Source of the DNA: Pseudoalteromonas sp. A25
Lineage (GTDB): Bacteria > Pseudomonadota > Gammaproteobacteria > Enterobacterales > Alteromonadaceae
NCBI RefSeq assembly: GCF_009176705.1
Contig: NZ_AP021846.1
Span: forward strand, 1,148,001-1,212,000
DNA: 64,000 bases
Reading direction: 5' to 3'
Below the pieces are notes generated by a model that saw only the letters and a list, made by a program, of their open reading frames with translations, did no database searches and was not told the origin of the DNA. The position numbers and the translations under genes were made by a program. This document shows positions 1 through 8,098 of this stretch, piece after piece. Positions within the stretch are counted from its first letter, which is position 1, and the number at the start of each line of letters is the position of its first letter.

Positions 1-1
1 T

Positions 2-1882
2 GAACCGCAGACGCAAGCTAAAAGCCAGTTTGATGTATCACTTGATGATATTGATGACGGAGTTGACTTATCAGAGCATAAAAAAGATAACGATCTTGAT
101 ATGTCTCAATTGCAAAGCGTGGATGACTTGCTCAATGAGCTAGACGATGAAGAGCTTGACGAGTGGGACAGCGATCAAGAGCAACAAGATGAAATTGCAT
201 TAGGAGATGATCCGTTAGCTGACGACGTAGATCTTCTGGACGAGAGTTATGATGATGAGCTCGAAGATCTAGTTGAGCCTAGTATTGAGTTAGATAGTTA
301 TCCTGAGCTTGAGTTAGACGATACGAATAATGAGCCTGCGATTAGTAAAACAGAGCAGGAGTTGACAGACGCATTAGCTGAGCCTTCTGAAAAAGAGTTC
401 GACCAATTTGAAGATGATGATTTAGAGTCTTTGGCTGAACTTGACGAATCAACAGCCGAGGCTAATGAAGAGCCTGCGCTGACTGATGACTTAGAAGATG
501 ACTTAGACGAAGCACTGCAAGAACAAACAGGCAGTGATGAGCACGCTGCCGAGGAAGCCATCGATGAAGAGCCCACGCTGACTGATGATTTAGAAGATGA
601 CTTAGAAGAATCAGTGCAAGAACAAACAGGCAGTGATGAGGACGAGTCCGAAGAAGCGTCTGATCTCGAATCACTAGATGAGTTTGATGAACGCGCTGCC
701 GAGGAAGTCATCGATGAAGAGCTCGCGCTGACTGATGATTTAGAAGATGACTTAGACGAATCAGTGCAAGAACAATCCGGTAGTGATGAGGACGACTCAG
801 AAGAGGCGTTTGATCTCGAATCACTAGGTGAGTTTGATGAACACGCTGCCGAGGAAGCCATCGATGAAGAGCCCGCGCTGACTGATGATTTAGAAGATGA
901 CTTAAATGAATCAGTGCAAGAACAAACAGGTAGTGATGAGGACGACTCAGAAGAAGCGCTTGATCTCGAATCACTAGGTGAGTTTGATGAACGCACTGCC
1001 GAGGAAGCCATCGATGAAGAGCTCACGCTGACTGATGATTTAGAAGGTGACCTAGAAAAATCAGTGCAAGAACAAGCAGGTAGTGATGAAGGTGAGTCAG
1101 AAGAAGCGCTTGATCTCGAAGCTTTAGGTGAGTTTGATGAACACGCTGCTGAGGAAGCCATTGAGGAAGAGCCAGCGCTGACTGATGACATAGAAGATGA
1201 CTTAGACGAATCACAGCAAGAACAAACAGGCAGTGATGAGGACGAGTCCGAAGAAGCGCTTGACCTAGATTCATTACCTGAGTTTGAATTAGCGAGTGAG
1301 GATGATGAGTCTCAGCTACCAGTAACTGACATAGATGAACTTAGTGATGATACGCCACCGAGTGATGTATCTATTGATGAAGCGGCAATTGAAAATGAAT
1401 TTATGTCTGATCTTACACAGTCGGATTTTGATTCATTGCTCAATGAACTGGCAGAACCAGAACCAATAGAAGCAAATGAACTCAGCGAGGTAGATGTTGA
1501 CTTTGACTCGCTACTTTCAGAAGAAGAAATTGATGAGAGTTTAGTTGCAGAAGAACTTGAAGACAATGAAGCTCAATTTGTTGATATTGATGACTTGTTG
1601 GCGCAAAGCGAAGATTTAGATCAAGATGAAGAGCCATATGTAGATCCAAATATGGATGTTGGGTTAAAAGATTTTGACGACTTGTTAGCTGGCGAAAATG
1701 TGACAGATGTTGATTTAGAAGAACAAGGATACTCAGCGAAACTAGACTTAGCTAGAGCTTACATAGAAATCGAAGATTACGATTCTGCAAATGATGTGAT
1801 TGAAGATGTGCTAAGTAATGGTCCAGATGGTGTTCAACAAGAAGCTAACGCGCTCAAGGCGCAGCTTAAAGGGCAGGGTTAG
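2..1882 (+). CDS. FimV/HubP-like polar protein, C-terminal part (5' end outside window)
   Basis: The reading frame is open to the left edge, so this is only the C-terminal ~626 residues of a larger protein; the first internal ATG is at 101. The protein is extremely acidic (runs of D/E). It contains 50-residue tandem repeats between about 566 and 1315 with the core ALTDDLEDDL. It ends in a short TPR-like domain (KLDLARAYIEIEDYDSANDV, then a VL-x-NG motif), which is the FimV C-terminal signature. FimV/HubP family proteins are inner-membrane polar organisers with an N-terminal LysM domain that recruit chemotaxis, pilus and chromosome-origin machinery; the LysM and membrane parts would lie upstream. 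Family assignment rests on the C-terminal domain plus acidic repeats. Identification is good, exact function inferred. Confidence 0.85.
   Translation, partial: EPQTQAKSQFDVSLDDIDDGVDLSEHKKDNDLDMSQLQSVDDLLNELDDEELDEWDSDQEQQDEIALGDDPLADDVDLLDESYDDELEDLVEPSIELDSYPELELDDTNNEPAISKTEQELTDALAEPSEKEFDQFEDDDLESLAELDESTAEANEEPALTDDLEDDLDEALQEQTGSDEHAAEEAIDEEPTLTDDLEDDLEESVQEQTGSDEDESEEASDLESLDEFDERAAEEVIDEELALTDDLEDDLDESVQEQSGSDEDDSEEAFDLESLGEFDEHAAEEAIDEEPALTDDLEDDLNESVQEQTGSDEDDSEEALDLESLGEFDERTAEEAIDEELTLTDDLEGDLEKSVQEQAGSDEGESEEALDLEALGEFDEHAAEEAIEEEPALTDDIEDDLDESQQEQTGSDEDESEEALDLDSLPEFELASEDDESQLPVTDIDELSDDTPPSDVSIDEAAIENEFMSDLTQSDFDSLLNELAEPEPIEANELSEVDVDFDSLLSEEEIDESLVAEELEDNEAQFVDIDDLLAQSEDLDQDEEPYVDPNMDVGLKDFDDLLAGENVTDVDLEEQGYSAKLDLARAYIEIEDYDSANDVIEDVLSNGPDGVQQEANALKAQLKGQG
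566..1315 (+). repeat. 150-bp tandem repeats inside the fimV/hubP-like gene
   Basis: The codons for EE(P/L)xLTDD recur at 566, 716, 866, 1016 and 1166, exactly 150 bp (50 codons) apart. A further related copy starts at 467, only 99 bp before the first of these. Units differ by scattered substitutions but keep frame. Each carries a TDDLEDDL block, a QEQTGSDE block and a LESLGEFDE block. Such acidic repeats are typical of HubP proteins and expand or contract by recombination. Confidence 0.9.
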
Positions 1883-2288
1883 AAGTATACCTGCTCTTAG
1901 GCTATAGGTAATCGTTTTGAGCGGCTAAACCGACCGCGAGTCGCTCTTAAGCTTCTGACTTAGAACAACTAAATGTTGAGGTTTTGCTTTGCTTTGCTGT
2001 TGGTGTGGCTTTCTCGTCTTAAAATTGGCTACCCAATTTGCGAATAAGAGAAGCTCATCAGTGTTCTTATCGTTTTGGCTGCACCACTAAAAACTAATTC
2101 GCTGATGTAATTTCAGTCTGTACATACCGGTAAGTATAATAGTGGCAACTAAATACAATGCGCTCAAAACAGTGAGCGCCTTGTATTTAAATAGAAATTT
2201 CAGTGCTTGATTTTTCAAGTTTAGGCTAACACAGGGTTCTAACTCTATTGAAAGTGCTAGTTCTTACCGAATATATTGAAAAGTATTG
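1883..2288. other. Convergent intergenic region fimV-like / yciH
   Basis: 406 bp between two genes that point towards each other. No convincing ORF was seen. The only clear structure is the inverted repeat at 2151-2188, described separately. Confidence 0.6.
2151..2188. terminator. Probable bidirectional terminator between fimV-like gene and yciH
   Basis: Two 16-nt arms (AAATACAATGCGCTCA and TGAGCGCCTTGTATTT) pair with a single T/C mismatch around a 6-nt loop (AAACAG). The AT-rich outer arms provide a U-rich tract on either strand. The position between convergent genes fits a shared terminator, although neither T-tract is long. Confidence 0.7.
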
Positions 2289-2618
2289 TTATCCACCTGC
2301 AATTTTTACTTTGAACTTTAAGGCTTCTAAAATAAGCTTTAATTTGTCTCTGTCATCGCCTTGAATTTCAATAATACCTTCTTTTACTGCGCCGCCTTGG
2401 CCCATCTTGCTTTTTAGAGTTTTAGCAAGCTTTTTCAAATCATGCTGTTTGGGATCAATACCTACAACGAGCATGACACCTTTGCCTTTTCTGCCTTTAG
2501 TTTGTCTTTCAATTCTGATGTGGCCATCTTTAAAAGTTTTGCCTGCTATTTCTGCTTTAGGCTCTTTAGTGTCAATTCTTCCAAATTCGGTCGAATAAAC
2601 TAAACGATTATCAGACAT
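2289..2618 (-). CDS. yciH: YciH/SUI1-family translation factor
   Basis: About 109 residues, the normal length for bacterial YciH, an eIF1-like SUI1-fold protein thought to influence initiation fidelity. The N-terminus MSDNRLVYSTEFGRI closely matches the family. The C-terminal half carries the SUI1 core (KGVMLVVGID, LAKTLKSKMGQGGAVKEG, IEIQGDDRDKL). An in-frame start four codons upstream (2630) exists, but the ATG at 2618 matches the usual family start. It is a monocistronic reverse-strand gene convergent with the fimV-like gene and divergent from the STAS gene at 2842. Confidence 0.9.
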   Translation of the reverse strand: MSDNRLVYSTEFGRIDTKEPKAEIAGKTFKDGHIRIERQTKGRKGKGVMLVVGIDPKQHDLKKLAKTLKSKMGQGGAVKEGIIEIQGDDRDKLKLILEALKFKVKIAGG

Positions 2619-2720
2619 TTTTGTCACCATAATATATGTTTAATACCGCGATTATAACATTTTTGTAATGGAGGCTTGTAGCCTTTGTTTAAATTGTAAT
2701 GTATCTAATCGAAATTAAAT

Positions 2721-2744
2721 AATTAACCTCAGCTGAGGTTAATT
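2721..2744. repeat. 24-bp perfect palindrome centred on CAGCTG
   Basis: Positions 2721-2744 form a perfect palindrome, AATTAACCTCAG followed by its reverse complement. The sequence 2730-2750 (CAGCTGAGGTTAAT then TAGCTAA) recurs with one mismatch at 47673-47693, at the right end of the MITE-like element there. It lies between the divergent yciH and STAS genes. It could be an operator, a promoter-proximal repeat box, or two MITE ends joined after loss of the interior. Confidence 0.8.
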
Positions 2745-2841
2745 AGCTAATAGTCAGTTTAATTTCTGGCTAAACTTAACAAAGCAGTTATATTTAAAGC
2801 AGTGTGTTGATAACAAATTCAAACCATATTAGGAGCTTAAC

Positions 2842-3147
2842 ATGAGTTTGAGCAAAGATACGTCAGCTGACGGAAAGACTCTAACAATTCAGATTAGAGG
2901 TAAATTTGATTTTAACTTGGTACAATCTTTTCGTCAGGCTTATGCGGATATAGACCCACAAACGCAAAAAGTGGTTGTTGATTTGAGAGAAACTGACTAC
3001 ATGGATAGTTCAGCTTTGGGTATGCTACTCAATATGAAGAAAACACTTGCCGAGAGCGTAGCTACAATTCAAATAGCAAATTGTCGACCTCAACTAAAAA
3101 AGATATTACAAATTTCCAGGTTTGACAAAAAATTTGATATTGATTAA
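2842..3147 (+). CDS. STAS-domain anti-sigma factor antagonist (CrsA/HsbA/SpoIIAA-like)
   Basis: A 101-residue single STAS domain. The motif DYMDSSALGML (residues 52-62) places the expected regulatory phosphoserine at S57, as in SpoIIAA. The dephosphorylated form would bind an anti-sigma protein and release its partner. Start supported by AGGAG at 2831 with normal spacing. The next gene, 26 bp downstream, encodes a regulator with both a PP2C phosphatase and a kinase-type ATPase, the enzymes that would remove and add the phosphate. The pair resembles Shewanella CrsA-CrsR (RpoS control) and Pseudomonas HsbA-HsbR (FlgM control); which target applies here cannot be read from the sequence. Confidence 0.88.
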   Translation: MSLSKDTSADGKTLTIQIRGKFDFNLVQSFRQAYADIDPQTQKVVVDLRETDYMDSSALGMLLNMKKTLAESVATIQIANCRPQLKKILQISRFDKKFDID

Positions 3148-3173
3148 TCACTTAAACCACGGGACTATTAATT

Positions 3174-4820
3174 TTGCGTGTACTAGTTGTTGATGATCAG
3201 CCTCTTAATTGTATTTTGCTTAAAACTATGTTGGAACAGCAAAAATATGACGTCGCGATTGCCAATAATGGAGCACAAGCCATAGAGGTATTGCGAAGCA
3301 GTGATATAGACATTGTCTTGCTTGACGTAATTATGCCCGTTATGGATGGGTTTGAGGCAGCTCCAAAAATTAAAGAATTAGCTGGAGATGTTTACTTACC
3401 TGTTATTTTTATAACCACATTAGAAGATCGTAACAGCTTTGAAAAGTGTTTAGCGGTTGGCGGTGATGACTTCATTCATAAGCCTTTTGATAAAGTCATT
3501 TTGTCAGCCAAAATTAAGGCGCATGCTCGTACGCGAAGGTTGAGTCAAGAAGCGAATCAACAAAAAAAACAGTTGGAATACCATTACAATCAAATAGAGC
3601 GCGAGCATGAGATAGTTGAGCATATTTTTAGCAATGCGTTAGATCAATCATCAAAATATAACCAATACTGCGATTACCACTTGTCACCCGCATCGATGTT
3701 TAACGGTGATATGTTTCTAATGGGTAAAAGCCCTATGGGTGGGTTTTATTGCCTGCTTGGGGATTTTACGGGGCATGGACTTGCTGCGGCTGTCGGCGCA
3801 TTACCTGCGTCTCGTATTTTTTATGCGATGGTAAGTAAAGGGATGGCTGTTAACGATATCGCTTTTGAGCTAAACCAGGTTTTAAGCTCTTTGTTACCGA
3901 GCAACATGTTTTGTGCAGCAGCAATAGTAGAGTTGAGTGAGTCTGGTAAGAGCCTTTCTGTTTGGATAGGGGGGATACCAGATCTGTACTTGATCGATGA
4001 ACAAGGCAATGTAATTAAAACCCTTGAATCACAGCATATGGCTTTGGGTATCTTGGATAGTGATGAATTTGAACGTAACACGATTCATTTAGAAGTTGAT
4101 GCGACCAAAAGGTTGGTGATGGCCACTGATGGTATTATTGAAACCGAGAATAACCAAGGAGAAATGTTTGGTGAAGAGCGTCTAAAGCATGCTTTAAAAA
4201 GCATGGTACATATTTCGACTGAGCAGATAGTTAACTACACACAACAATTCTCAGAACACAGTGCTCAGCAAGACGATTTAAGTGTGGCAATTATTAATTG
4301 CTTACCCAACAAAGCGATTTGTAAAGCCCCTATCGAATATTCGACATTACCTTTTGAGTTAACAGTTGACGTTGACCAAACCAATATTGTTAGCGCAGAT
4401 CCTGTGCTCGAGTTAGTTGATACCTTGAGTAAAATTAAGGGAGTGGGAGAACATAGGTCAAATATATTTTTGTTGCTTTCTGAGGCATACAATAATGCGG
4501 TCGATCATGGTGTTTTGGGTTTAGATTCAAACATAAAAGATAGTGATGATGGCTTTTTGGAGTTTTATCAACAGCGAGCAGAAGCATTAACCAACCTTAA
4601 ACATGCATCCGTTGTAGTACGTGTGCAGTACGCTCCCCAAACGCACTCTATTTCGTTTACTATTCGTGACTCCGGTAAAGGTTTTCGGCAAAAAACAAAA
4701 TATGATGCTGATTTAAAACAAGAGCATGGCCGTGGCATTAGTCTACTACATGAAATAGCCCAGCAAATAAGGTTCAATAGCTCTGGTAATGAAGTCACAA
4801 TTGTTTATTCATTACAGTAA
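3174..4820 (+). CDS. Partner-switching response regulator: receiver + PP2C phosphatase + anti-sigma kinase (CrsR/HsbR-like)
   Basis: 548 residues beginning at a TTG (MRVLVVDDQPLN). Domain order: an N-terminal receiver with acidic pair D7/D8, phosphoacceptor D51 in VLLDVIMPVMDG and a KPF lysine; a coiled linker (~125-160); a SpoIIE/PP2C phosphatase (~165-385) with metal-binding GDFTGHG, ATDGIIE and DDLSVA; and a C-terminal GHKL ATPase (~400-548) with N-box LSEAYNNAVDHG, DSGKGF and GRGISLL. The combination lets one protein both phosphorylate and dephosphorylate the neighbouring STAS protein under receiver control. No cognate histidine kinase is adjacent. All catalytic motifs appear intact. Confidence 0.9.
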   Translation: MRVLVVDDQPLNCILLKTMLEQQKYDVAIANNGAQAIEVLRSSDIDIVLLDVIMPVMDGFEAAPKIKELAGDVYLPVIFITTLEDRNSFEKCLAVGGDDFIHKPFDKVILSAKIKAHARTRRLSQEANQQKKQLEYHYNQIEREHEIVEHIFSNALDQSSKYNQYCDYHLSPASMFNGDMFLMGKSPMGGFYCLLGDFTGHGLAAAVGALPASRIFYAMVSKGMAVNDIAFELNQVLSSLLPSNMFCAAAIVELSESGKSLSVWIGGIPDLYLIDEQGNVIKTLESQHMALGILDSDEFERNTIHLEVDATKRLVMATDGIIETENNQGEMFGEERLKHALKSMVHISTEQIVNYTQQFSEHSAQQDDLSVAIINCLPNKAICKAPIEYSTLPFELTVDVDQTNIVSADPVLELVDTLSKIKGVGEHRSNIFLLLSEAYNNAVDHGVLGLDSNIKDSDDGFLEFYQQRAEALTNLKHASVVVRVQYAPQTHSISFTIRDSGKGFRQKTKYDADLKQEHGRGISLLHEIAQQIRFNSSGNEVTIVYSLQ

Positions 4821-4881
4821 ATACTATTTTAAAAGATCTATTCACATGTTAGTCTATCCAAAAAGATGTTTGGATGGCTAG

Positions 4882-5547
4882 ATGGTTTCTTTATACCTTT
4901 CTCGAACTGGATTGTCGGTAGACCCGCAAACAGTAGAACTTGCGCTTGGTAAACTTGATGAGTTTTTAAATGATGAACGTAACGCTCATGACGCGATATG
5001 GTCATACCTTATTCCTGAGCTTGGAGAAGGGGGGGCGTGTAGTCTATTTGGTCACCTTCAGGATGAACCTTTCCAGCTGAGCTCTTTTCTTGCATATAAT
5101 GACCAATCAAATGGTGCTTTAAGCCGATTACAATCCATAGTCGCATTTGTAAAACAAGTTACTGATGTTGACTGGTTTGGCATTTATCAAACGAGACAAA
5201 CAGCCCAAGGTCAGCAATTACTCAAGCTTGCTTATTGTGGGGCACCCAGTCGCCCATTATTTCCAATAAATGAACAGTTCGCAGCAACGAGTAACAATGT
5301 GCAAGTTGTGATGAGCGCTCAAGCACGAGTTATTAATGATGTGCAGGAGTATGTTGCTGGCGGTGGAGAGTATTATACTTGTGACCCAAAAGTGCAGTCT
5401 GAGAGTTGCTTACCATTGTTTGATAGCACAAACAACTGTATTGGTATTATCGATGCAGAAGTGTTTAGCAAAGATTTTTTTACACCGAATGTATTAGCTT
5501 TACTAATTGCGGTATGTATTAAAATCCCTCGATATCTACCTGAGTGA
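4882..5547 (+). CDS. GAF-domain protein related to free-methionine sulfoxide reductase (YebR-like fold)
   Basis: 221 residues with a GAF domain from about residue 90 (DWFGIYQ...LLKLAYCGAP...RVINDVQEYV...CLPLF...GIIDAE). The layout resembles fRMsr/YebR: a Cys in TCD (C167) sits where the family catalytic Cys is expected, but the second loop Cys of fRMsr is not obvious. Reductase activity is therefore uncertain and a ligand-sensing role is possible. The N-terminal ~85 residues have no recognised domain. It lies 61 bp after the partner-switching regulator on the same strand and may be co-transcribed. No strong ribosome binding site was seen at the chosen ATG. Confidence 0.6.
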   Translation: MVSLYLSRTGLSVDPQTVELALGKLDEFLNDERNAHDAIWSYLIPELGEGGACSLFGHLQDEPFQLSSFLAYNDQSNGALSRLQSIVAFVKQVTDVDWFGIYQTRQTAQGQQLLKLAYCGAPSRPLFPINEQFAATSNNVQVVMSAQARVINDVQEYVAGGGEYYTCDPKVQSESCLPLFDSTNNCIGIIDAEVFSKDFFTPNVLALLIAVCIKIPRYLPE

Positions 5548-5669
5548 TTACGCTCGTTTTGGCAAATATTTATGTTAATATGAGCCGAGTTTAAACCCCA
5601 TAGTTCGACAATTTCTAGTGCATGAGCAGCATGACTATTGTTGATATAACATAAAATAAGAGATGACCC

Positions 5670-6860
5670 ATGTTCAGTGAACTAAAACCACTACCTACAG
5701 ATCCTATCCTTGGCTTAATGGCAGCTTATAAGCAAGATACAAACCCGAACAAAATTGATTTAGGTGTTGGGGTTTATAAAGACGAACAGGGTGATACACC
5801 TGTACTGCGTGCGGTGAAGCGAGCAGAAGCATTTCGACTAGAAAATGAGAAAACCAAGTCATACATTGGGTTGGCGGGTAACTTAGATTTTTGTCAGAAA
5901 ATGGAGTCATTGCTACTTGGCGAGCACAGTGCTTTGTTGGCAAACCGGGTTCGTACTGCACAAACCCCAGGTGGCACTGGCGCTTTGCGTGTTGCTGCAG
6001 AGTTTATTAAGCGTTGTAACACGAATGCAACTGTGTGGGTAACTACACCAACTTGGGCTAACCATATTAGCTTATTTGAAGCAGCTGGCTTAAACGTTAA
6101 AGAGTACCCTTATTATGATTATGAGAATAAGGGGCTATTATTTGACGAAATGATTAATACGTTAAAGCAAGTGCCAAAAGGCGATGTTGTATTACTTCAC
6201 GCATGTTGTCATAACCCAAGCGGTATGGACTTAAATGAGCAACAATGGAAAGTTGTAGCTGAACTTGCTAAAGAAGTCGGATTTACACCATTAGTCGATA
6301 TTGCATATCAAGGTTTTGGAAGCAGTTTAGATGAAGATGCTAAAGGACTTCGTCTGCTGGCTGACAGTGTTGAAGAAATGCTTATTTGCTCGTCATGTTC
6401 TAAAAACTTTGGTTTATACCGCGAGCGCGTTGGTGCTTGCTCTTTGATAGCAAAAGATGCTGTGACGGCTGATATTTCAAATTCGGTATTGCTAAGTGTG
6501 GTGCGTAGTATCTACTCAATGCCACCTGCACACGGTGCAGATATCGTAAATACGATCCTGAGCAGTGATGAACTGACGCAAATGTGGCACGAAGAACTTG
6601 ATGAAATGCGCACTCGTATTAACGGTTTACGCACTTTAATTAAAGATAGCTTAGCTGCTAAAGGTGTTGCTCAAGACTTCACTTTTATTGATCGCCAAAA
6701 CGGCATGTTTTCGTTCTTAGGAATTAATAAAGAACAAATTGAGCGTTTACAAAAAGAGTATGCGATTTATATCGTTGGTTCTTCACGAGTGAATGTAGCT
6801 GGTGTGAGCCATGCTAACATTAACTACTTTGCAGATGCAGTCGCAGCTGTGTTGAAATAA
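5670..6860 (+). CDS. Aromatic-amino-acid/aspartate aminotransferase
   Basis: 396 residues, typical for class-I PLP aminotransferases of the AspC/TyrB subgroup, which exchange amino groups between aspartate or aromatic amino acids and 2-oxoglutarate. Seen: N-terminal NKIDLGVGVYKDEQG, the substrate/cofactor segment TPGGTGALRVAAEF, HACCHNPSGMD, and the PLP lysine K245 in SSCSKNFGLYRERVGA. A ribosome binding site (AAGAG) precedes the ATG. It is a single-gene unit closed by the hairpin at 6875-6899. AspC versus TyrB specificity cannot be decided by eye, so no symbol is given. Confidence 0.92.
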   Translation: MFSELKPLPTDPILGLMAAYKQDTNPNKIDLGVGVYKDEQGDTPVLRAVKRAEAFRLENEKTKSYIGLAGNLDFCQKMESLLLGEHSALLANRVRTAQTPGGTGALRVAAEFIKRCNTNATVWVTTPTWANHISLFEAAGLNVKEYPYYDYENKGLLFDEMINTLKQVPKGDVVLLHACCHNPSGMDLNEQQWKVVAELAKEVGFTPLVDIAYQGFGSSLDEDAKGLRLLADSVEEMLICSSCSKNFGLYRERVGACSLIAKDAVTADISNSVLLSVVRSIYSMPPAHGADIVNTILSSDELTQMWHEELDEMRTRINGLRTLIKDSLAAKGVAQDFTFIDRQNGMFSFLGINKEQIERLQKEYAIYIVGSSRVNVAGVSHANINYFADAVAAVLK

Positions 6861-6874
6861 GTAATAGTCATATT

Positions 6875-6899
6875 AAAAGCCGCAAAATGCGGCTTTTTT
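6875..6899. terminator. Bidirectional terminator, aminotransferase / yebG
   Basis: AAAAGCCGC, a 5-nt loop, then GCGGCTTTTTT. The T-run serves the forward gene and the A-run gives a T-run for the reverse-strand yebG. It lies between convergent stop codons. Confidence 0.9.
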
Positions 6900-6915
6900 A
6901 TTGTCATTTAAAAAG

Positions 6916-7224
6916 TTATGCTTCTTTTAGTTTCGCTACTTTATCTGTGTCAGCTGTGGGCTTCTCTTTTTTTACGGCTACCTGTTTTGCTGCTGGCTTA
7001 GCACCTTTTAAAACAGCTAAAAAGTCATCTTTTTGTTTTGCAATTTCTAGGGCCAAAGACTCAACTTGTTGTTCACTTAAAGGTACGTCCACTTTAGTGA
7101 GCATTTGTTCAAGAGACTCAGCTACATCTAACATTTTGTCGTATGCATCAGCCTCTTTTTTACTGGTAAAGGTCATGCGCTCGACTCCGTTTCTTTCAAC
7201 CACATACTTAACAATAACAGCCAT
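6916..7224 (-). CDS. yebG: YebG-family SOS-inducible protein
   Basis: 102 residues. The N-terminal half is very close to E. coli YebG (AVIVKYVVERNGVERMTFTSKKEADAYDKMLDVA as consecutive family blocks). The C-terminal tail is Lys/Ala-rich, as is common in the family. The ATG at 7224 has an AGGAG about six bases upstream; the in-frame GTG two codons earlier is less well placed. A perfect LexA-box pattern lies just upstream (7243-7258), matching the known LexA control of yebG. The molecular function is not known. Confidence 0.92.
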   Translation of the reverse strand: MAVIVKYVVERNGVERMTFTSKKEADAYDKMLDVAESLEQMLTKVDVPLSEQQVESLALEIAKQKDDFLAVLKGAKPAAKQVAVKKEKPTADTDKVAKLKEA

Positions 7225-7242
7225 GATCACTCCTGCTAAACA

Positions 7243-7258
7243 CTGTTTTTTTATACAG
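7243..7258. promoter_or_regulatory. LexA (SOS) box upstream of yebG
   Basis: CTGT-N8-ACAG with spacer TTTTTTAT and flanking bases ...CA and TA..., matching the LexA consensus pattern. It ends 18 bp upstream of the yebG ATG, a position suited to repression. Confidence 0.9.
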
Positions 7259-7462
7259 TAAATGTTTGTGTGGTATTATGCAAGCGTTAATTAATTACAA
7301 TTCCATGAATTAGCATGTCCGAATGTAAAGCAATATAAATAGGGTTGCTGTGAAATCATCCTTGACAAACCTTGAATGGTTTTCTTTATTTAAAGTCCAT
7401 TGTGATGAACTTAGAGCGTTACATTGGAATATTCAAAGGACGAAACTAGTTAAGGAACTACT

Positions 7463-7771
7463 ATGATGCAAACAATTTTACTTGTTGTAACCCTTATTAT
7501 TGGTGTTGGAATTAGCACTAATTCAGCCGCTCAAGAAGTTAAAGACACGGAGTCTTTTCACTTGGTAGAGCCAGCTTCACAAATAATCGATATAAACTCC
7601 GCTAATATTGAGCAGTTGATAACATTGCCTGGGGTTGGAGCGAAAAAGGCCCAAGCAATTATCGACTTTCGTGAAAAATATGGCAGATTTGATAGTTTGG
7701 ATTCATTACAACAAGTTAAAGGGATAGGCGCTAATATTGCCGCTAAATTAGAGGGAAAAATACGTTTTTAA
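7463..7771 (+). CDS. ComEA-like helix-hairpin-helix protein, secreted
   Basis: 102 residues: an N-terminal signal peptide (residues ~1-23, ending around NSAAQ), a ~20-residue linker, then a tandem helix-hairpin-helix domain (INSANIEQLITLPGVGAKKA, FDSLDSLQQVKGIGANIA). This is the ComEA/YbaV-type single-domain DNA-binding module that binds incoming DNA in the periplasm in competent bacteria. Two ATGs in tandem (7463, 7466) follow AAGGAA. It is a stand-alone gene ended by a hairpin at 7782-7797. A competence role is inferred from family only. Confidence 0.87.
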   Translation: MMQTILLVVTLIIGVGISTNSAAQEVKDTESFHLVEPASQIIDINSANIEQLITLPGVGAKKAQAIIDFREKYGRFDSLDSLQQVKGIGANIAAKLEGKIRF

Positions 7772-7781
7772 AAAACGAGGG

Positions 7782-7797
7782 GCCGTTTGGCCCCATT
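7782..7797 (+). terminator. Terminator hairpin after comEA-like gene
   Basis: GGGGCC-GTTT-GGCCCC, a 6-bp GC stem with tetraloop. It is flanked by A-rich sequence upstream but only a short AT tract downstream, and it overlaps the stop codon of the convergent gene by two bases. Confidence 0.6.
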
Positions 7798-8098
7798 AAG
7801 TTTGGTCTGATTTGAATTGCTCGATTGCTTCTTCAAATTTTGTTTTTGCGAATGCTATTTCAATAGGTGTAGTCAATAAAGGGTAACTTAGCCCGGCGGC
7901 CAATAAAATGGGCAGTAAAGTCCAGCCCTCAAAATAGGCTAAGGCAATGAAAAAAGGAGTGAGTACACTTAACTTCGCAATGCGTAAGAGCACTTTCTTT
8001 GTGCTGGGTAATGTTTCTAAGGCAATTGCTAGTATTTGCTGTCTATCTCTGAGTTTATAGCCATCAAGCGCTTTTATTGTACTTAAACGCAAATTCAT
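7796..8098 (-). CDS. Small membrane protein co-transcribed with dsbB (DUF6170-like)
   Basis: 100 residues from the ATG at 8098, which overlaps the dsbB stop in the pattern ATGA, implying translational coupling. A longer frame opens at 8206 but would lie inside dsbB, so it was rejected. Seen: a charged N-terminus (LRLSTIKALDGYKLRDRQQ), two hydrophobic segments around residues 45-60 and 60-80 (FFIALAYFEGWTLLPILLAA), and a charged C-terminal helix. It resembles small uncharacterised proteins found beside dsbB in related genera; the DUF label is from memory. Function unknown. Confidence 0.72.
   Translation of the reverse strand: MNLRLSTIKALDGYKLRDRQQILAIALETLPSTKKVLLRIAKLSVLTPFFIALAYFEGWTLLPILLAAGLSYPLLTTPIEIAFAKTKFEEAIEQFKSDQT

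Noticed and set aside
298..1191. Long reverse-strand frame of 297 codons opposite the fimV-like gene
   Set aside because: Ser-rich low-complexity mirror of the acidic repeats. It exists only because the GAX-rich sense strand yields few stops in antisense.
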